From Chiua virens (lineage: Eukaryota > Basidiomycota > Agaricomycetes > Boletales > Boletaceae), in the NCBI GenBank assembly GCA_019787685.1, contig JAHNUO010000004.1, positions 2,232,001-2,296,000 of the forward strand: DNA of 64,000 bases. The letters are read 5' to 3'. Numbering within the stretch: position 1 is the stretch's first letter; each line of letters starts with the position of its first letter. A model generated the notes under the pieces. It was given only the letters and a program-made list of their open reading frames with translations. It did no database searches and had not been told where the DNA came from. Of the stretch, positions 25,148 to 38,600 are shown one piece after another. Made by a program: the position numbers and the translations under genes.

Positions 25148-26037
25148 ATATAGAGTGACATGTCGTAGTCGCTGTAATTCTGTCTCCCGTCGGACTCTTG
25201 GTGTAAAGCTAAGAAATGTACACCAACTTTCACACGTGAAATTGAGCTGGATGATGAGTACCATTGATAACGGTTTCACGGGCTGGTATCTGAGCCAAAC
25301 AAATGACATCAAAGCCACTAGTGTTTTAGGAGACGAGGCTCTTCCGATCACCAGCGTGACTCTTGTTGTTGACGGCCATGTCAGCCGCGCTTGAACGAGC
25401 CCCATTGAATTCGATCCTACCGGTTCGGTTCGGTTCGCTCCGTATCCACAACTCAATGCTTACCAACCACTTTACTATTTAGCCAGTTGTTAGCTGTCAA
25501 CAGGCAGAGCGACTCGGGTTTGCCCATTTCGTTCCAACGTCTCCTCTCTCAGGTCGAAGCGAACCACCCGCCACACTCGAAGCTTAGAAGTGTGGTTTAT
25601 TCAAGACCAAACCCAGAAATAGGGGCTGGTGGCGAAGAGATTCGCCTAAATCACGCACTCAGGGGGCTCATGAACAGTTCTGGCCTGGATGGAGTGCAAA
25701 ACTCAAAGTACTGGTATACAAATACTGCCTCGGCGGAAACGACACTCGCACAACATCCTGCGTGTTCTTTTGAGGCATAAGTCCCCCAGCCTATTTTTCC
25801 CGGGAGCTCGTCCTCCGATAACAATTCTCATCAAGGTTGCTGGGCGAGGATCACTTCGCACTACAGATCGTTTGAGAGCTGTAGTCGGAACGGCTGGTGA
25901 GAAAAAAAGGAAGTCTAGAACGCGTCATGTCATGATTAGAAGGTGAGTTGGCATATGTTCTTTGCTGAGTACGTCCAGCGAATCCAACAGGGAACGTGAT
26001 TCTCGTCGAATGATTAAAAATGGTATTTGACGCAAGC
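25148..26037. other. Intergenic between convergent oxidase C and MFS B
   Basis: No gene is supported. A short CGGTT x3 tandem run lies at 25421-25435. Confidence 0.5.
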
Positions 26038-28242
26038 TCAAGGTGGTGCAATATCCTGTTCTTCGGTAATGGTCTGTTCGGAGGGATCTTCCTCAATGTG
26101 TTTTTTATCCCCTATGATCCCGACTCTTCGTAAAAAGATAGCACCCAACACAGCAGCTACGTGGAATCAGACAGTGTCCAGTGCGCCTCATCTCCGGAAG
26201 AATCACACACATACCAAGAAATGGGAAGGAGGCACCTGTCCACTGTGCGGATCTGTACCCATCCAGTTGTGCTTGCTTCGGTACTGTCACCCCCGCTGCG
26301 TTGACCACCGCGGAGAACTCGGTCGACCGGATCTTTACGACACTATTCAGCACCATCGTGGAAATTGTCAGACCAAACGCTGTCCCAATCTGTGGTGTGG
26401 AGTCAAAGTCAACAGTGCGGGCGATGCAATACATGAGATCTCGGGCTGCTCACCTGAGTCATGGTCTGGAACAGTCCTCCCGCCAGACTTTGTTCGTCCT
26501 GTTCTACGATCCTGGCAACGAAAATTGTGCCTGCGGTGTACACAAAGTCGACACCGAATACGACCATGTTGGTGGACGGGAAAGGCATAAGCCCAGTAGG
26601 TAGCGGTGGGGTCGATAAGCGCAAACAGGACGCAAGCAGACCCCGTGATAAAACTGCCAAATACTGGAAATGTGCGCTGAATTGCGAATGCTGGGTGATC
26701 AAAGAGTGAAAAGCGGTCCTACCAATGAACGTTACTAGAGGAATTTTGGCAGCCACCATCGCGACAAAAACATTGATGAGACATCCGGTGACGAGCATCG
26801 GAATGAATCGGACCATCGTGTGCATCGGGTCCAGCCCAAGATAGTTTTGGTAGTACAGCTGAAGGCGATACACTGAGTATATCTGTGTTATTGCGCATTG
26901 AACGAAGGCGAACCTGAACCCAGAACGTCCAACAAATAAAACCAGCCCAGTTTAGAAATGCAACTGCGAAGATCACAGCTATTCTGCCCCTTGCTCGCGC
27001 CCATATAGACGGCTTCATCAGGGGTGGTGGCGTCCAGAACGACTTTTGCTTCCCAGAAACTGTGGATCTCTCTAGATGACGCTCCCAAAGAACGAATATG
27101 CCTACGAGAACGATCCCGAAGACAAAACAGATGATTATATCTGACGTACATCAGGATAAGAGTTGGTGCTCAGAGGCGGAAAGAGGAGACATACAAGGAG
27201 TTTCCAGCCTGAAATGGGAGCTTGAGGACAAATACAATGAGCACCAAACCACAAGTGACGAGGATGGCACCGATCCAGTCTACCCGGGTATCGAGTTCCG
27301 TAGAAATCTCGTCGGGATCAAACGAGCTGAGGCAACCGAGGACACAAAGTGCCGATAAACCAGCAGAGAGGAAAAAAGTTGCCCGCCAGTGTTCCCTGAA
27401 TGACCAGTAAGGATCATTGACATCGGCAGAGAGTGCATACGTACGGGCTCAGCTGTGTGAGGAGACCTCCACAGATCGTACCGACAGCACCACCAATGGG
27501 ACCACCAGCGGCAAATGTCGCAAATGCCGCAGAGCGTGCACTAGATGGAGGAAAGGAATGCGCCAAGATACCAATCTAAAGTAAGTGAGGTCATTAACGG
27601 GATCGCGCTCGCCAAGGAAGCAAAGGTAGCGCAACGCACAGCGGAAGGAATAGCAGCAGCTGGGCCAATCCCTTGCAAACCCCGCAGAATATCCAATGTG
27701 ATCCCGTCTAACGATTGTAGTTGGATAAATTGACAAGGTAATGTTACCTACCAACTCACCATTCGCGAAACCTGAAGCAAAGGCAAAAATCGTTTGCCAC
27801 AGCATACCGATCAAGAAGGCCTTCTTGCGGCCATAGAGGTCTGCCAGGCGCCCCAGAAACAAAAGTAAACATCCCTAGGAAGGCTTTGGATGAGACCACG
27901 TTCGGCCATGTGAAGCGTTGTACTGACAGAGCTCAAAGCATATGCAGACAGAAGCCATTGAAGTTGATCTTCTCGAATATTTATTGACTTGCCAATATTG
28001 GGGAGGGCGATGGCCACCAAATATGAATTTGAGATCTACTGCAGCATTAGGGACCATAGGTAGCGTCAAGGTTTGGAGAGACGAACGTTGACTACCATGG
28101 CAGCCGTGCATGTCGCGACAATAGCAACGGAACGTGCCAGACTCCGGCGAGGAGGTGAAGGCTTGTTAACAGCGTGATGCTTCTCAATTGCAATTTCCTG
28201 GATTTGCAATGAAGGACTAATGCTGGTCGAGTCGCGTTCCAT
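26038..28242 (-). pseudogene. MFS DHA2-type exporter, copy B, frameshifted
   Basis: Paralogue of the transporters at 14383 and 30895. I chose the ATG at 28240-28242 because it matches the aligned starts of both siblings. It reads SLARSVAIVATCTAAMVVN, LREDQLQW-like IREDQLQWLLSAYALSS, GCLLLFLGRLADLYGRKKAF, IGILAHSFPPSSARSAAFAT and EHWRATFFLSAGLSALCVLG. Two breaks are visible. A 4-base deletion at 27223/27224 removes GGAC from the codons for VLGQAPI, giving VLKLPF. One extra base near 26578-26580 splits WAYAF from PSTNMVVFGVDF. Neither can be repaired by a plausible intron. The end (VGIIGDKKHIEEDPSEQTIT, stop 26038-26040) is intact. It faces the broken oxidase C tail to tail. Confidence 0.78.
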
Positions 28243-30894
28243 CGCAAATTCAGATCCTTCACACTGCTGAGGGACTCGGGGTGAGGGGCTTGAAAGATGT
28301 GTTGCTTTGTAGTGAGCCAAGGGGTTTTAAAAAGGAGCGGTCAGATGCATAGCTCGTTTAACACACCATCCCCATTCGGGGTCTAGGCAACGATTCTGGC
28401 ATGTCCCGTTTAGCTTTGTGGCACAAACCGGATGCTGGAGCCTTGATGCGCGTTTCTCTGTAAACGCGGACTCTGTAAATCCAAAGAAGTTATTCGGACA
28501 ATCGAGTCCCCCAATAACAACGCCTCACTTCCTACACGACCAATCCCGAAGATGATCCTCGTGCTTCCCCCGCAATGATTGAAAATTAGACCATTTGGTT
28601 TGTTCGCCACGTACCAATATATCAATGAGAGCTTCAAGTTGCGCTTGCCGGGATGATCCATTTACATCAATGCCGTAATTGGACAATGCACCGTGTCACT
28701 GGCATAATCTGCAGAAATGCCTTGCGGTAAGTATTCTCGTCAGGAACTATTAGCCTGCAATTTCGTCCTCTCAGCTGAGACTACCAACCATACGGTGAAG
28801 CGGAGCTACTTAACGGAACGCGTGTTCTCGTCGTGCAAACGAGCGGACTGACCGTGGGATTTATCTTGACGGTCGCATCCGTGACTACCCGCAGGTTCCG
28901 CACGGGTTCGAACGTTTCGCCATTGGCAACACCTCCATTTGAACCCATGACCTCCCCCCGCAAACGCGGGTCGGCTAAAACGCCCCTACCGACATGCGGA
29001 ACGGTTCTACCCGTTGCTAATTTGGCATAGTTAATACCTCCAGCGGTACCGTCGTCACACGATGGTGAGTTTCGACCCGCCTGTACGGGGACATGGACAC
29101 ATCTATCGTTCATCGATCGAGTTGTAGCAACATACACCAGACCCTTGTCAGTCCATTCGTCATGGCATGCCAGTCTCGACGCGTTCCTCCGATTTCCCAA
29201 CGCCGAACATGATGCCGTCAGCTTCTGACAAGCGGAACCGACTCGGATCCATCACTACAACGCACGATGCGTGTTGTAATGGCCGACGTCACGCACACGG
29301 CGTATTCAGTCCAAGTCATATTCCTGCCATTCCACCCGACGAGTACTACCCTGCGCGGCTCTGCAGCCGATCAGCACTATCAGTGTGATTCGACACGGAC
29401 TAAGGGAAGTGTAAATACACTTCAGAGACTTGAATGCTGTCACTCGTGTACGCATGAAGAGTCATTAAGGTAAACTTGAAAACTAGTTACAGTGAACGAT
29501 GCACCTACGGTTATGTAAGCAGTGGCTGTACGTACTCCAATAATCAGCGCTGCCGCGGCCTGAAACTTCCTGGAACATATATGTATATCACTGCCAAGCG
29601 GCTCAACTCGGTTATCAGCCTTTGATGCTTAAACCGCCCTGCCTTTTCTTTTCTAGATGTACCGTCTTCCAAATCTCAAAAAAAACACTTTCCTGCCGAG
29701 ATACGGCTTTTGGGTCTGCAGGGCGCTTGACGACAGTCACGATGTACCGTAATGCACAGGCCATTTGAGAGCTGTGTTTTGGACAGACGAAGGGCAGGAC
29801 TTAGTTACTGGTCCTTAAGGCTGCGGCGGCTGCACACGCCGATCAAATTGATGGTGAGCAATGAGCATTGGTGGCTGTAATATGTACTAAGTGTGGCTAG
29901 CGTATCGTCGCGGTCGCCACCAGCTATGTAGCATTTTCTGACACAAAGAAAAAGGTTGTCAAGACTCGAAAGGCGGTGCAATCATCAAGCACTAACGCTA
30001 TCCGAGTCACGGCCATGGTGTACTGTAGACGCGCAAGAGTCTCATTTGGATATTGCTCCGAGTTTGTACGAAAATAAAAAACCTGCTGACTGAATTCATA
30101 ATCAACCGGGGCCCGGTTTACAATGTTAGTTGGTATGCTCAGTCATCGGATTAAATTAATTGATCTCACCGAGTGATGATCCGACTTGTGCGAATGACTC
30201 GGACCTTCTAGTTGCCCTGTAGCACACTGGCACCCCACATACTCGGGACGCCACAAGTCTTTTTACAGTCTCAAGATGCTCCATTGATTAGTGTTTGATG
30301 CACCGACTCGGATTCTGGAGAGACGGATACGTTCAATTACGTGCCATGCACGTAGTACCCGTTCAAGTTGTTCGACAGCAATACATATTACAGGCAGACA
30401 TCACTGGACGAGCAGACGTATGATACACTAATGTTAAATTAGTCACCAACCATGCCAAGTTTCCATCAAAAGCTGGATCCAGAATCCCTTAGTCCTTTTC
30501 GCCAAGCAAGGATAAAAATGAAGGCGAAGTCGATTCTAACACTGGTAACAGAAGGGCAAAAACTGTATGCTTGAATAAATAAGTTTTTCGGCGAGGGAAA
30601 GGTTATCGAATATCCGGAGTTCCAATGGAGAAGATACAGGTCTGAACAGAGCGAAAGCGATGTGAGGTAGTATGCAGGTTGAGCTATGCGTATGTAGATG
30701 ATATGAGATACATCGAAGGATTAAATCCCTTCGTTGCCTTCGTATAGGTCGTAGGTGAGGTAACACAAGGACGACGTTGAGCGGTACATCAAATATTGTA
30801 GGTGTGTTTGCACGGGTTGAACACGTCTAATGAATCCGAGAAAAGGCGCGCGATCTTAGACTTGGCGAAATGGTCAAGGTAGATATCCTGTGAC
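28243..30894. other. Long intergenic stretch with a GC-richer island
   Basis: No supported gene. At about 28780-29420 the sequence is visibly GC-richer, with a long minus-strand frame (28781-29200, no ATG) and a small hairpin CCCGC-AAAC-GCGGG near 28957-28970. I could not match the frame to any family; a relic of a mobile element is possible but unproven. The rest is AT-richer and featureless to me. Confidence 0.4.
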
Positions 30895-33142
30895 CTAAGA
30901 GTGGACAATCTCATCTTGTTCTTCAGTGATGGTCTTTTCCGATGGATCTTGTTCAGCCTTTGCTTTGTGTCCTACGATGCCGACATTTCGCAGGAAAACA
31001 GCAGCCAGTAATGCAGCTATGAATAATTACACAATGTTCAGCACAATATCATCCGGCAAAGCAAAGTAAGAATACATACCAAGGTATGGGAAAGCAGCAC
31101 CGGTCCATTGTGCAGCTCTGTAACCATCCAATTGTGGTTGCTTAGCAGTAATTGCCACGCCGAGTTTTGCAGCCTGAGAATCAACGACGCTGTTGAACAC
31201 CATCGTGGAAATCGTGAGGCCAAATGCAGTTCCAATCTACGCAGTTTTGATTTAAATCAGCAATTCCGCAAATCCAATGATAACCCAACACGAGCACACT
31301 GCTTACCTGGGTCATGGTCTGGAACAATCCTCCCGCGAGACTGTGTTCGTCGTGGGATACGATCTTGGCAACGAAAATAGTACCAGCGGAGTACACGAAG
31401 TCACACCCGAACACGATCATGACGGTAGAAGGGAAGGAATAAGCCCAGTATGTCATTGAGGGATCGATAAGTGCAAATAAGACGCAAGCGGATCCCGTGA
31501 TCATAGTGCCGAACACTGTAAGAAAATTGTGAGCAAGGTTGGAGATTAAAGGTATTCCAGTCTTACCGACAAACACTACCAGAGGAAGTTTGCCAACCAC
31601 CATTGCAACAAAGAAGTTGATGAGACAGCCGGTGATAAACATCGGAATAAATCGGATCATTGTTTCCACAGGGGTGAGGCCAAGGTAATCCTGATAGTAT
31701 AGCTGAAAAAAAAAAAAATAAGAAATGTCAGCATCCGGCATCCGCGTATTATCGCATCGAACGAAAACAAACCTGAACCCAGAATGTCCAGCAAATAAAA
31801 CCACACCAATTCAAAAATGCGACTGCAAGGATGACAGTCATTCGACCTCTGGATCGTGCCCATATGGACGGCTTCATCAGGGGTGGGGGCGTCCAAAACG
31901 ACTTTTGCCTATTGGGGGCAGCAGCAGATTTTTCCAGATGACGTTCCCAAAGAACGAAAATGCCCAGAAGAATGACCCCGAGGATCAAACAAACAATTAT
32001 ATCTGACATAGATCAGACATATAGTAAGCGGGTTGAAGAAGAAAGCGGGAACATACAAGGGGTGCTCCAGCCCGCGATTGGAGCTTGTCCAAGAACAAAT
32101 ACAATCAACACCAAACCACAAGTAACGAAGATGGCGCCAATCCAATCTACCCGGGCATCTACTTCCGTAGAAATTATGTCGGCGTCAAACGATATGAGGC
32201 AACCAAGGGCACACGCTGCCGATAGCCCTCCAGACAGGAAGAAATTTGCACGCCAATGTTCCCTAAACAACCAATTTTAGTACGTGTCGTTGATGCATTG
32301 TGCACACATACGTGGTGAGTTGTGTCATTACCCCTCCAATAATTGTTCCAAATGCACCACCGACTGGTGCACCTGCGGCAAATGTTGCAAACGCTACGGA
32401 TCGCGCGCGCGAGCCCGGAGGGAACGAGTGAGCTAAGATACCCAACTGGATATGATGCCGTCATGAGGATCGCGCTTGTCTAGAAAGAGAAAGGCAACAC
32501 GTACAGCAGACGGTATTGCGGCGGCGGCACCCATTCCTTGGAAACCCCGTAGCAAGTCCAGAGTGATGCCATCTAAGATGACGGTGTATAAATTTTATAA
32601 CCAAGTGGAATTTCACAGGTCCGACTTACCGTTTGAGAATCCTAAACCGATAGCGAAAACCATTTGCCACAACATGCCAAGCAGGAAGGCCTTCTTGCGG
32701 CCGTAGAGGTCCGCTAAACGCCCAAAAAGTAAAAGTAAACACCCCTATGAAGGGCTCGCAGTCAGCGTGGGCCAGGATCATTTGGAAAATCGGACGGACC
32801 GAACTTAAAGAGTACGCAGATATTATCCACTGAAGCTGATCTTCTTGGATATCAATTGCCTGCTGAATATCAGATAGAGCGATCGTAACTGAAGTCGAAC
32901 TTGAAATCTACTAGAGCCATCAGCATATGGAAACACCACGAAAACGTGCAGAAACGAACGTTGACTACCATGGCAGCTGTGCATGTTACCACAATAGCAA
33001 TGGAGCGTGCCAGACTGAGCTGCGGGGGTGGGGTTTTGCGAATGGCATGGTGCTTCTCAATCGCGATTTCCTGAATTTCTTGGGAATAACGGAGTTGTTG
33101 GTCGGATTCTGCGTCACGGACGTTTCGGAACTCATGTTCCAT
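30895..33142 (-). CDS. MFS exporter of the DHA2 type, copy C
   Basis: Intact-looking 14-helix drug:H+ antiporter family member. It starts at ATG 33140-33142 (MEHEFRNVRDAE) in a leader context nearly identical to that of copy B. Exons read LARSIAIVVTCTAAMVVNV, ISSSTSVTIALSDIQQAI, IQEDQLQWIISAYSLSS, GCLLLLFGRLADLYGRKKAF, LGILAHSFPPGSRARSVAFA, EHWRANFFLSGGLSAACALG, DARVDWIGAIFVTCG, VLGQAPIAGW, WTPPPLMKPSIW, LYYQDYLGLTPVETMIRFIP, SFPSTVMIVFGCDFVYSAGT and GGLFQTMTQ. It ends EKTITEEQDEIVHS at TAG 30895-30897. All frames join, including both positions where copy B is broken. An intron contains a 13-nt poly-A run on the plus strand. The cargo is unknown; the nearby oxidase genes suggest export of their products or of toxic alcohols, an inference only. 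Confidence 0.88.
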
Positions 33143-35612
33143 CGTAAATTTAAATTCCTCCGCGGGGGGAAGGAGGGATGCGGCAAAGGTGGGTGACTCA
33201 AATGAGCCGGCTTGGTGGGTGAATTTGAGATAGCTAAAGATACATGGCTGTAGTTTTATACAACATCTCTGTTCGGGATCTAGGAAAGCTATTTAGGGCG
33301 GTGTGCACCCGATTTGGACACGTTAGTCACACTTCAATGTGCTTCGGATGTTTTTGGCGCCATGGCAAGTCGGTGCTGCTGCGTTCTCCCGGTGGCTGTC
33401 GGAAACACTACTAAACCAGCTGACACCTTTGAGACGGCTTACCAGTTCAATCAAACCAACTCTGCGAGAAACTGCGGACGAACCATGCGGTGAACTGCCT
33501 GTCATCCCTTTGTCCAGATACATATTTCATCTAATACTAGCGTCGTGATCCAGGGAAAGATGTCCTTCGGGCCCCACATAACACTTCCAGAAAAACCCTG
33601 CGTCTTCCTCACGGAACACAATATGCGTCATGTCCGCTGTGTCGCACCTTCCTGTGTTCGCGCTCAAAGTACACCAAACGGATCCTCGTGGTTTGAGCGG
33701 GGGTATATCCACATGGAGTTTAAGGAAGCATCAAATGCAGTACTTAATCCAGTGATCATATCAATGCGCTGCATTGCGGAGCCTGAAGCGTTGGCGGTCG
33801 TCCACGTTCTTCCGACCATGGAAAAAGCTATCAGTGACTAGTACGGTGCACTCGGAGCGCCGAACTGCTCCGCGATTTTGCCGGTAATATTACCTTCCTA
33901 TAACGGCAGCATCAGAGAAGTATCCGCTCAACGGCCTCTACCGAAATGAACACGACCGATCCGTTGGGATGATGTTGCGCCGGCCCACTGCATTGCCGGT
34001 TGTGTGCATCACGCAGTGCATTAGCCTGGTTCAAGTTCATACGTGATGGTGTCGATGCCAGCAGCATTAAGCCTTCGCGCTAGGGGCGTGTTGTGAGATA
34101 AGAAACCGCTGATGCGTCCAATAGAAGGACGACGGAAGGACGGGTTCGAAGTACCACTCAGATAAATCAGTTCCATGCCTGATCCACCATGCAGTTCACA
34201 GACATGTGATTAACAAGATGTTCACCCTCGGTCTCCGATGACTTCGAGTCGGATGGGTGCAAAGCAGCACGTAGATACACACTTTGTAGCAGAAGAGCAG
34301 AATCCGAACGAGATAAACGACATCCTTCAAGCATCTCTCGAAGTATGCATTCTATCAAGTTCCCTTGTGCTAATGAACTGTGGCAACCGGAAAAATCGGT
34401 GATCGATGATCCGAGCGGCGACAGTCACATCTCCAGATCACACAATACGGCATTTCATAGCACCTGCCAGTGCTATCAGCGAGATAACTCCACTCAGAGT
34501 CGAGGCACTCTATTGAGGACTTGAAAGCTTGATATCCTTTGAATTTTGACAAAAACGTTTCCCGAAACGATTTCCCAGTTGCGATATAGTCTGGTGCTCA
34601 TCTCCTTATTTTCTTTACCGATGATGCCATTGGGATCACTTGGAAAAGATCTGTCAATGGCTTTCACTGGCAAAACGTGAATGGAACATCCGTGTCAGGC
34701 TTGAGTTGACGTCGACTCAAGGGACGAATGCTCATGCCAAAATATCTTCTTGCGCACTTGGAGCTCTGAGTCAGGTTGATGGCCCTGCTTCCTACGTAAA
34801 TCAAATTAGTAATTTCCCTCTCTATTTTTGCCTCCGTTCCGTTCTGAGACGGACTGTCCAGGATGGCGCGCGGGCGCGCTACCATGACAAGAAGACGTTC
34901 ACGCGCCTCATATTTCCCCTTCGACTTCCTCCAGCGACCATCACTGGTCCATCAGCAATGGTTCCGGACCATTTCTACAGTTGCCTCGTTCACAAGTGAA
35001 AGGGCGTCTGTTAGGCATCGTGACAGAGGAACTTTGAGGAAGCCGACACAAGAGTTCCTGCCGGTCCTCCGACATAGTACATGTGTCAACATGTCACGGT
35101 TGACATTTCATAGCACTACTAACGTGTATGTCCTAACGTGAGAACCCTCTGGCAGAGCCTGGAACAAAGGCACCGAATCTTTGTCACCGCCCGATCGGCC
35201 CGGGGCCGGGAAATCCTATTCCTGTGTGGGTATCGTCGGGATCGCCTGATAACATTCGCGATAGCCACTCGTTTTGGAGGAAACTGTCATCCAAACCTTG
35301 TCCACCCTATATTTTTAGAACGATTAACAAGTCAGATGATAGTTGAAAATGTAAATCAGAACTTTGAATGGAGTACCGAAGTCACGGCAAATCCATTTGT
35401 CAAACTAGGCTTACTACATAGCAGCTGACTGATGAGAAGATACACACAAATGGTACAACGAAATTGAAGGCGGAGATGGGTGCAAACGTCAAATGGGATA
35501 ATGGCGTGACTATGAAAAGATTGCCTGAAAAGCTCGATATCAATAAGATAGGATCAGGACCCTTGTGCGATGGGCATTTCATGGAATACTCACCGGAGAC
35601 GAAGACGAATCA
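33143..35612. other. Long intergenic stretch, no gene seen
   Basis: Scattered frames of 60-120 codons on both strands carry no motif I recognise. No tRNA or inverted repeat is seen. Confidence 0.45.
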
Positions 35613-38600
35613 CTAGCGCACGTATAGCACGCGTACATTTGCCAACAGACTCTGCGGAGAGACGTCGTCACGTAGCCGCGCTGTAATGAGCCGATCAGCG
35701 GCAACCCGTTCGTAATCCCGAGAAGACTGATTCAATGCAAGCAAAATTGCACCAAATGGTTGCTTAAGGGCGGCGAGAAGCTTCAATGCATTCTCCTCGC
35801 GAGCAGTATCCTCGAGGGAGATACCCGGATCAGTTGGGAGTAGGAATCTGAACCATGGATGTACGAGGAACATGCGCGACCGAGGTAAGTCATTTGTTGT
35901 GTTGATCTCGATTTGGTCTAGTAGGTCAAACTGAGCAACATAGTTGCGGGTGATTGGATCACGATTGAGCGTTGCCGGGAAAGAAATGCATGGTAACTTG
36001 AGACGGCCATAGTGAAGGTCTGGGGAAGGTGAATCGAGGAGGCTGTCATGAAGTTTTTGGGCGAATTCGACATCCGCTGGGCGCAGACGTGATTTCATAA
36101 TCCGGACCGAGGTTTCCAAGCTCTCTTCATTTGTAACTGGAACGTAGAGTGATTCTAGTTCGCGATAAACGGTGATCTCGGAGGGGAGACAGGAATTGTA
36201 TTCCGATACCACCCCCGTCCAGGCGAGTATGGTGACGTCGGCGGATTGTGTAAGCAGCGCACCCAAGAGACGACCAAGTGCGCGAGGTACTTCATCATCG
36301 CCATAGATGGTCTCAATAGTGACTTTGAATATACCCAACAAGGAGTAGGCCATGTCCTCCCTCCTCGTAGCTGTACGCATCGAAGCCAGACGAAGCTTCT
36401 GTCGCGCTTGTTCTGATCCTGGCTTTAGAGCGTCAATTGCATACGCCTCGAGGCCAGTGACAAGTTTCATTCCTCGTTTGATTGAGGCAAAATTCTTATG
36501 ATTGGTAGGCTCAACGTCTGGATCGACTGTATAGATAGGGAGATATGGTTCCCAATAGTCCGTGTAGAAGTGGACCACCGTGGATGCGAAGTACTCCTGG
36601 AGCGTCCACGCACGTGTGTTCCACTTGCACTTTACGAACTCCTGCAGAAGATCGTCCAAGTCTTCCGGAATCGCGTCGGTATCGATATCCAACAACTGCC
36701 TCTGTACACCCCTTAGGTGAACTATCGTGAGCGACGACCCAGAATACCACCGATACATGGACCTTAGTGAGACGTCCTGCACATCTCTTTCGGACTTGTT
36801 GATGCAGCAGGTATCACTCCAAGCCCACCGATAACCGTGCTCGCGAGTTTTCTTGCAGAATGTTTGCAACTTCATGTTGGGTAGTGAGGATCCGAGACTG
36901 GCCACCGTTGTTTTTTCCAAATCACGGTATTCGGGTTCGCCATTGTCTTCCCATGTGTGGGACAAGGTAGAATAGCGGAAGTAACGCCGGATGTCACGTT
37001 GCCAGTCGGAATCATGAAGGTGTGAGAACGGGGAAAGAACGAGCTCTTTGTACTCGAGACTCGCCCTAAACGCTTCTGACTGCCTATCCTTGTTGGAAAG
37101 GCGACCGCTTTTAGTGTCGATCAATATTTGTGGCCGAGGTTGATTAAGAATTTCTTCAATGATATCGACGATGAGTTTCCTTGCCTCGGCTGGTTTGACG
37201 CCCATGTCTCGTTGTGCTGCCAAGATGTTTCTTGAGATAATATCTGTGTTGTACAATGCGAAGGAGACATACCGACTGATTTAGGATCATTAGAAAGGGT
37301 AAGACATCGGATCACTTGATCCAACGCTTCAGCTGCTTCACGATAACTCTGATTCAAATATAACACTGCATGCTTCTTCTCGTAAGCCCAGGGCATTGTA
37401 GAGTTCAATCTAATCGCCTGTTGAAAATGTAAGTTTATATCAGATGCATGGAGATTCGGATGTAAAGAGACGGTACCTTCTCTGCATCTTGCAACGCTTT
37501 CGTCCAGTTATCGGAACCAATTTTCGCGTGTGCCTCACTGCGCTTCAGTAACAGGTCATATATCTTATCGCCATCTCCCATCAAAGGTTCTATCGCTGTG
37601 TATTGTTTGATGGCTTCTCCATAGTTGCCGCCCTTCAGGGCTTCGTCACCAAGCTTCTCAAGCTTTTCGAGACATTGTTGTTTGAACACTATAAAATCGA
37701 GTTTGAGTCATTTTATATGTATTGAAGTCTGTGTACTCACCAAAGGACCAGTCTGACAGCTCTACGTGCAATGTGATCTCTCTCTGATAACGACTTGTCA
37801 CCTCAATATAAAGATCTGCAGCCTCCGAGCTCCCTTTATTGAGTAGCATTTCACATTTTCGCTGTTGAATTTGGATTTCAAGACCACTGAACTTCCATCC
37901 AAAGATCTTAAACAGGTAAGTCAGCACCGCAAACTCAGACTTTCAAGCAGAAAAACAATCACAAATGAGATGCTCCACATTTCTCGGGTCTCGTGATGGG
38001 GGAAAACTGGCGGGACCTGAGCTCTTCTGTGAGATTGTATCGCTTGCTCAAAAATCCTTTCATGGAGATGCATATTTGACTGAAGAAATATTAGAGGCAA
38101 AAGAACACAATCATAATATGATGCACACACCTGAACGAGATACAAAAGCTTTTGACGTTCTTCATCCTCGCTCAAGTGGATTACAGAAAGTATTTGTCCG
38201 TGATAATCCCCAGACAAACATAAGAGAATGCACTGCCACTGGACATCAGTAACGTGGTTGACGCCCTAGAACTGGAATGTAACCTGGATGACTTTCGAAA
38301 GGAACTTGTGCTCTTCGGAGTCAGGAATGTCATCAAGTACCTTGATCTCCGATTTAGCTTGGTCGTAATTCCCTAGGCGAATCAAAGCTACGGCCTTCGC
38401 GATCTGACCTATTGGTGATATCTGAAGAGCTAGCGACTACACATACTTGATAAAAGACGCAACGTGGAGAATCAACAAAAATATTACCAGTTCAGCATCC
38501 TTGAGTGCATTTTCACCATCTTCTAAGCGTCCTCGTAAGATAGCCCGATTGGCGAATATATTGTAGTCAGAAACGGGCGGAGAAGACCCGATCTTTGCAG

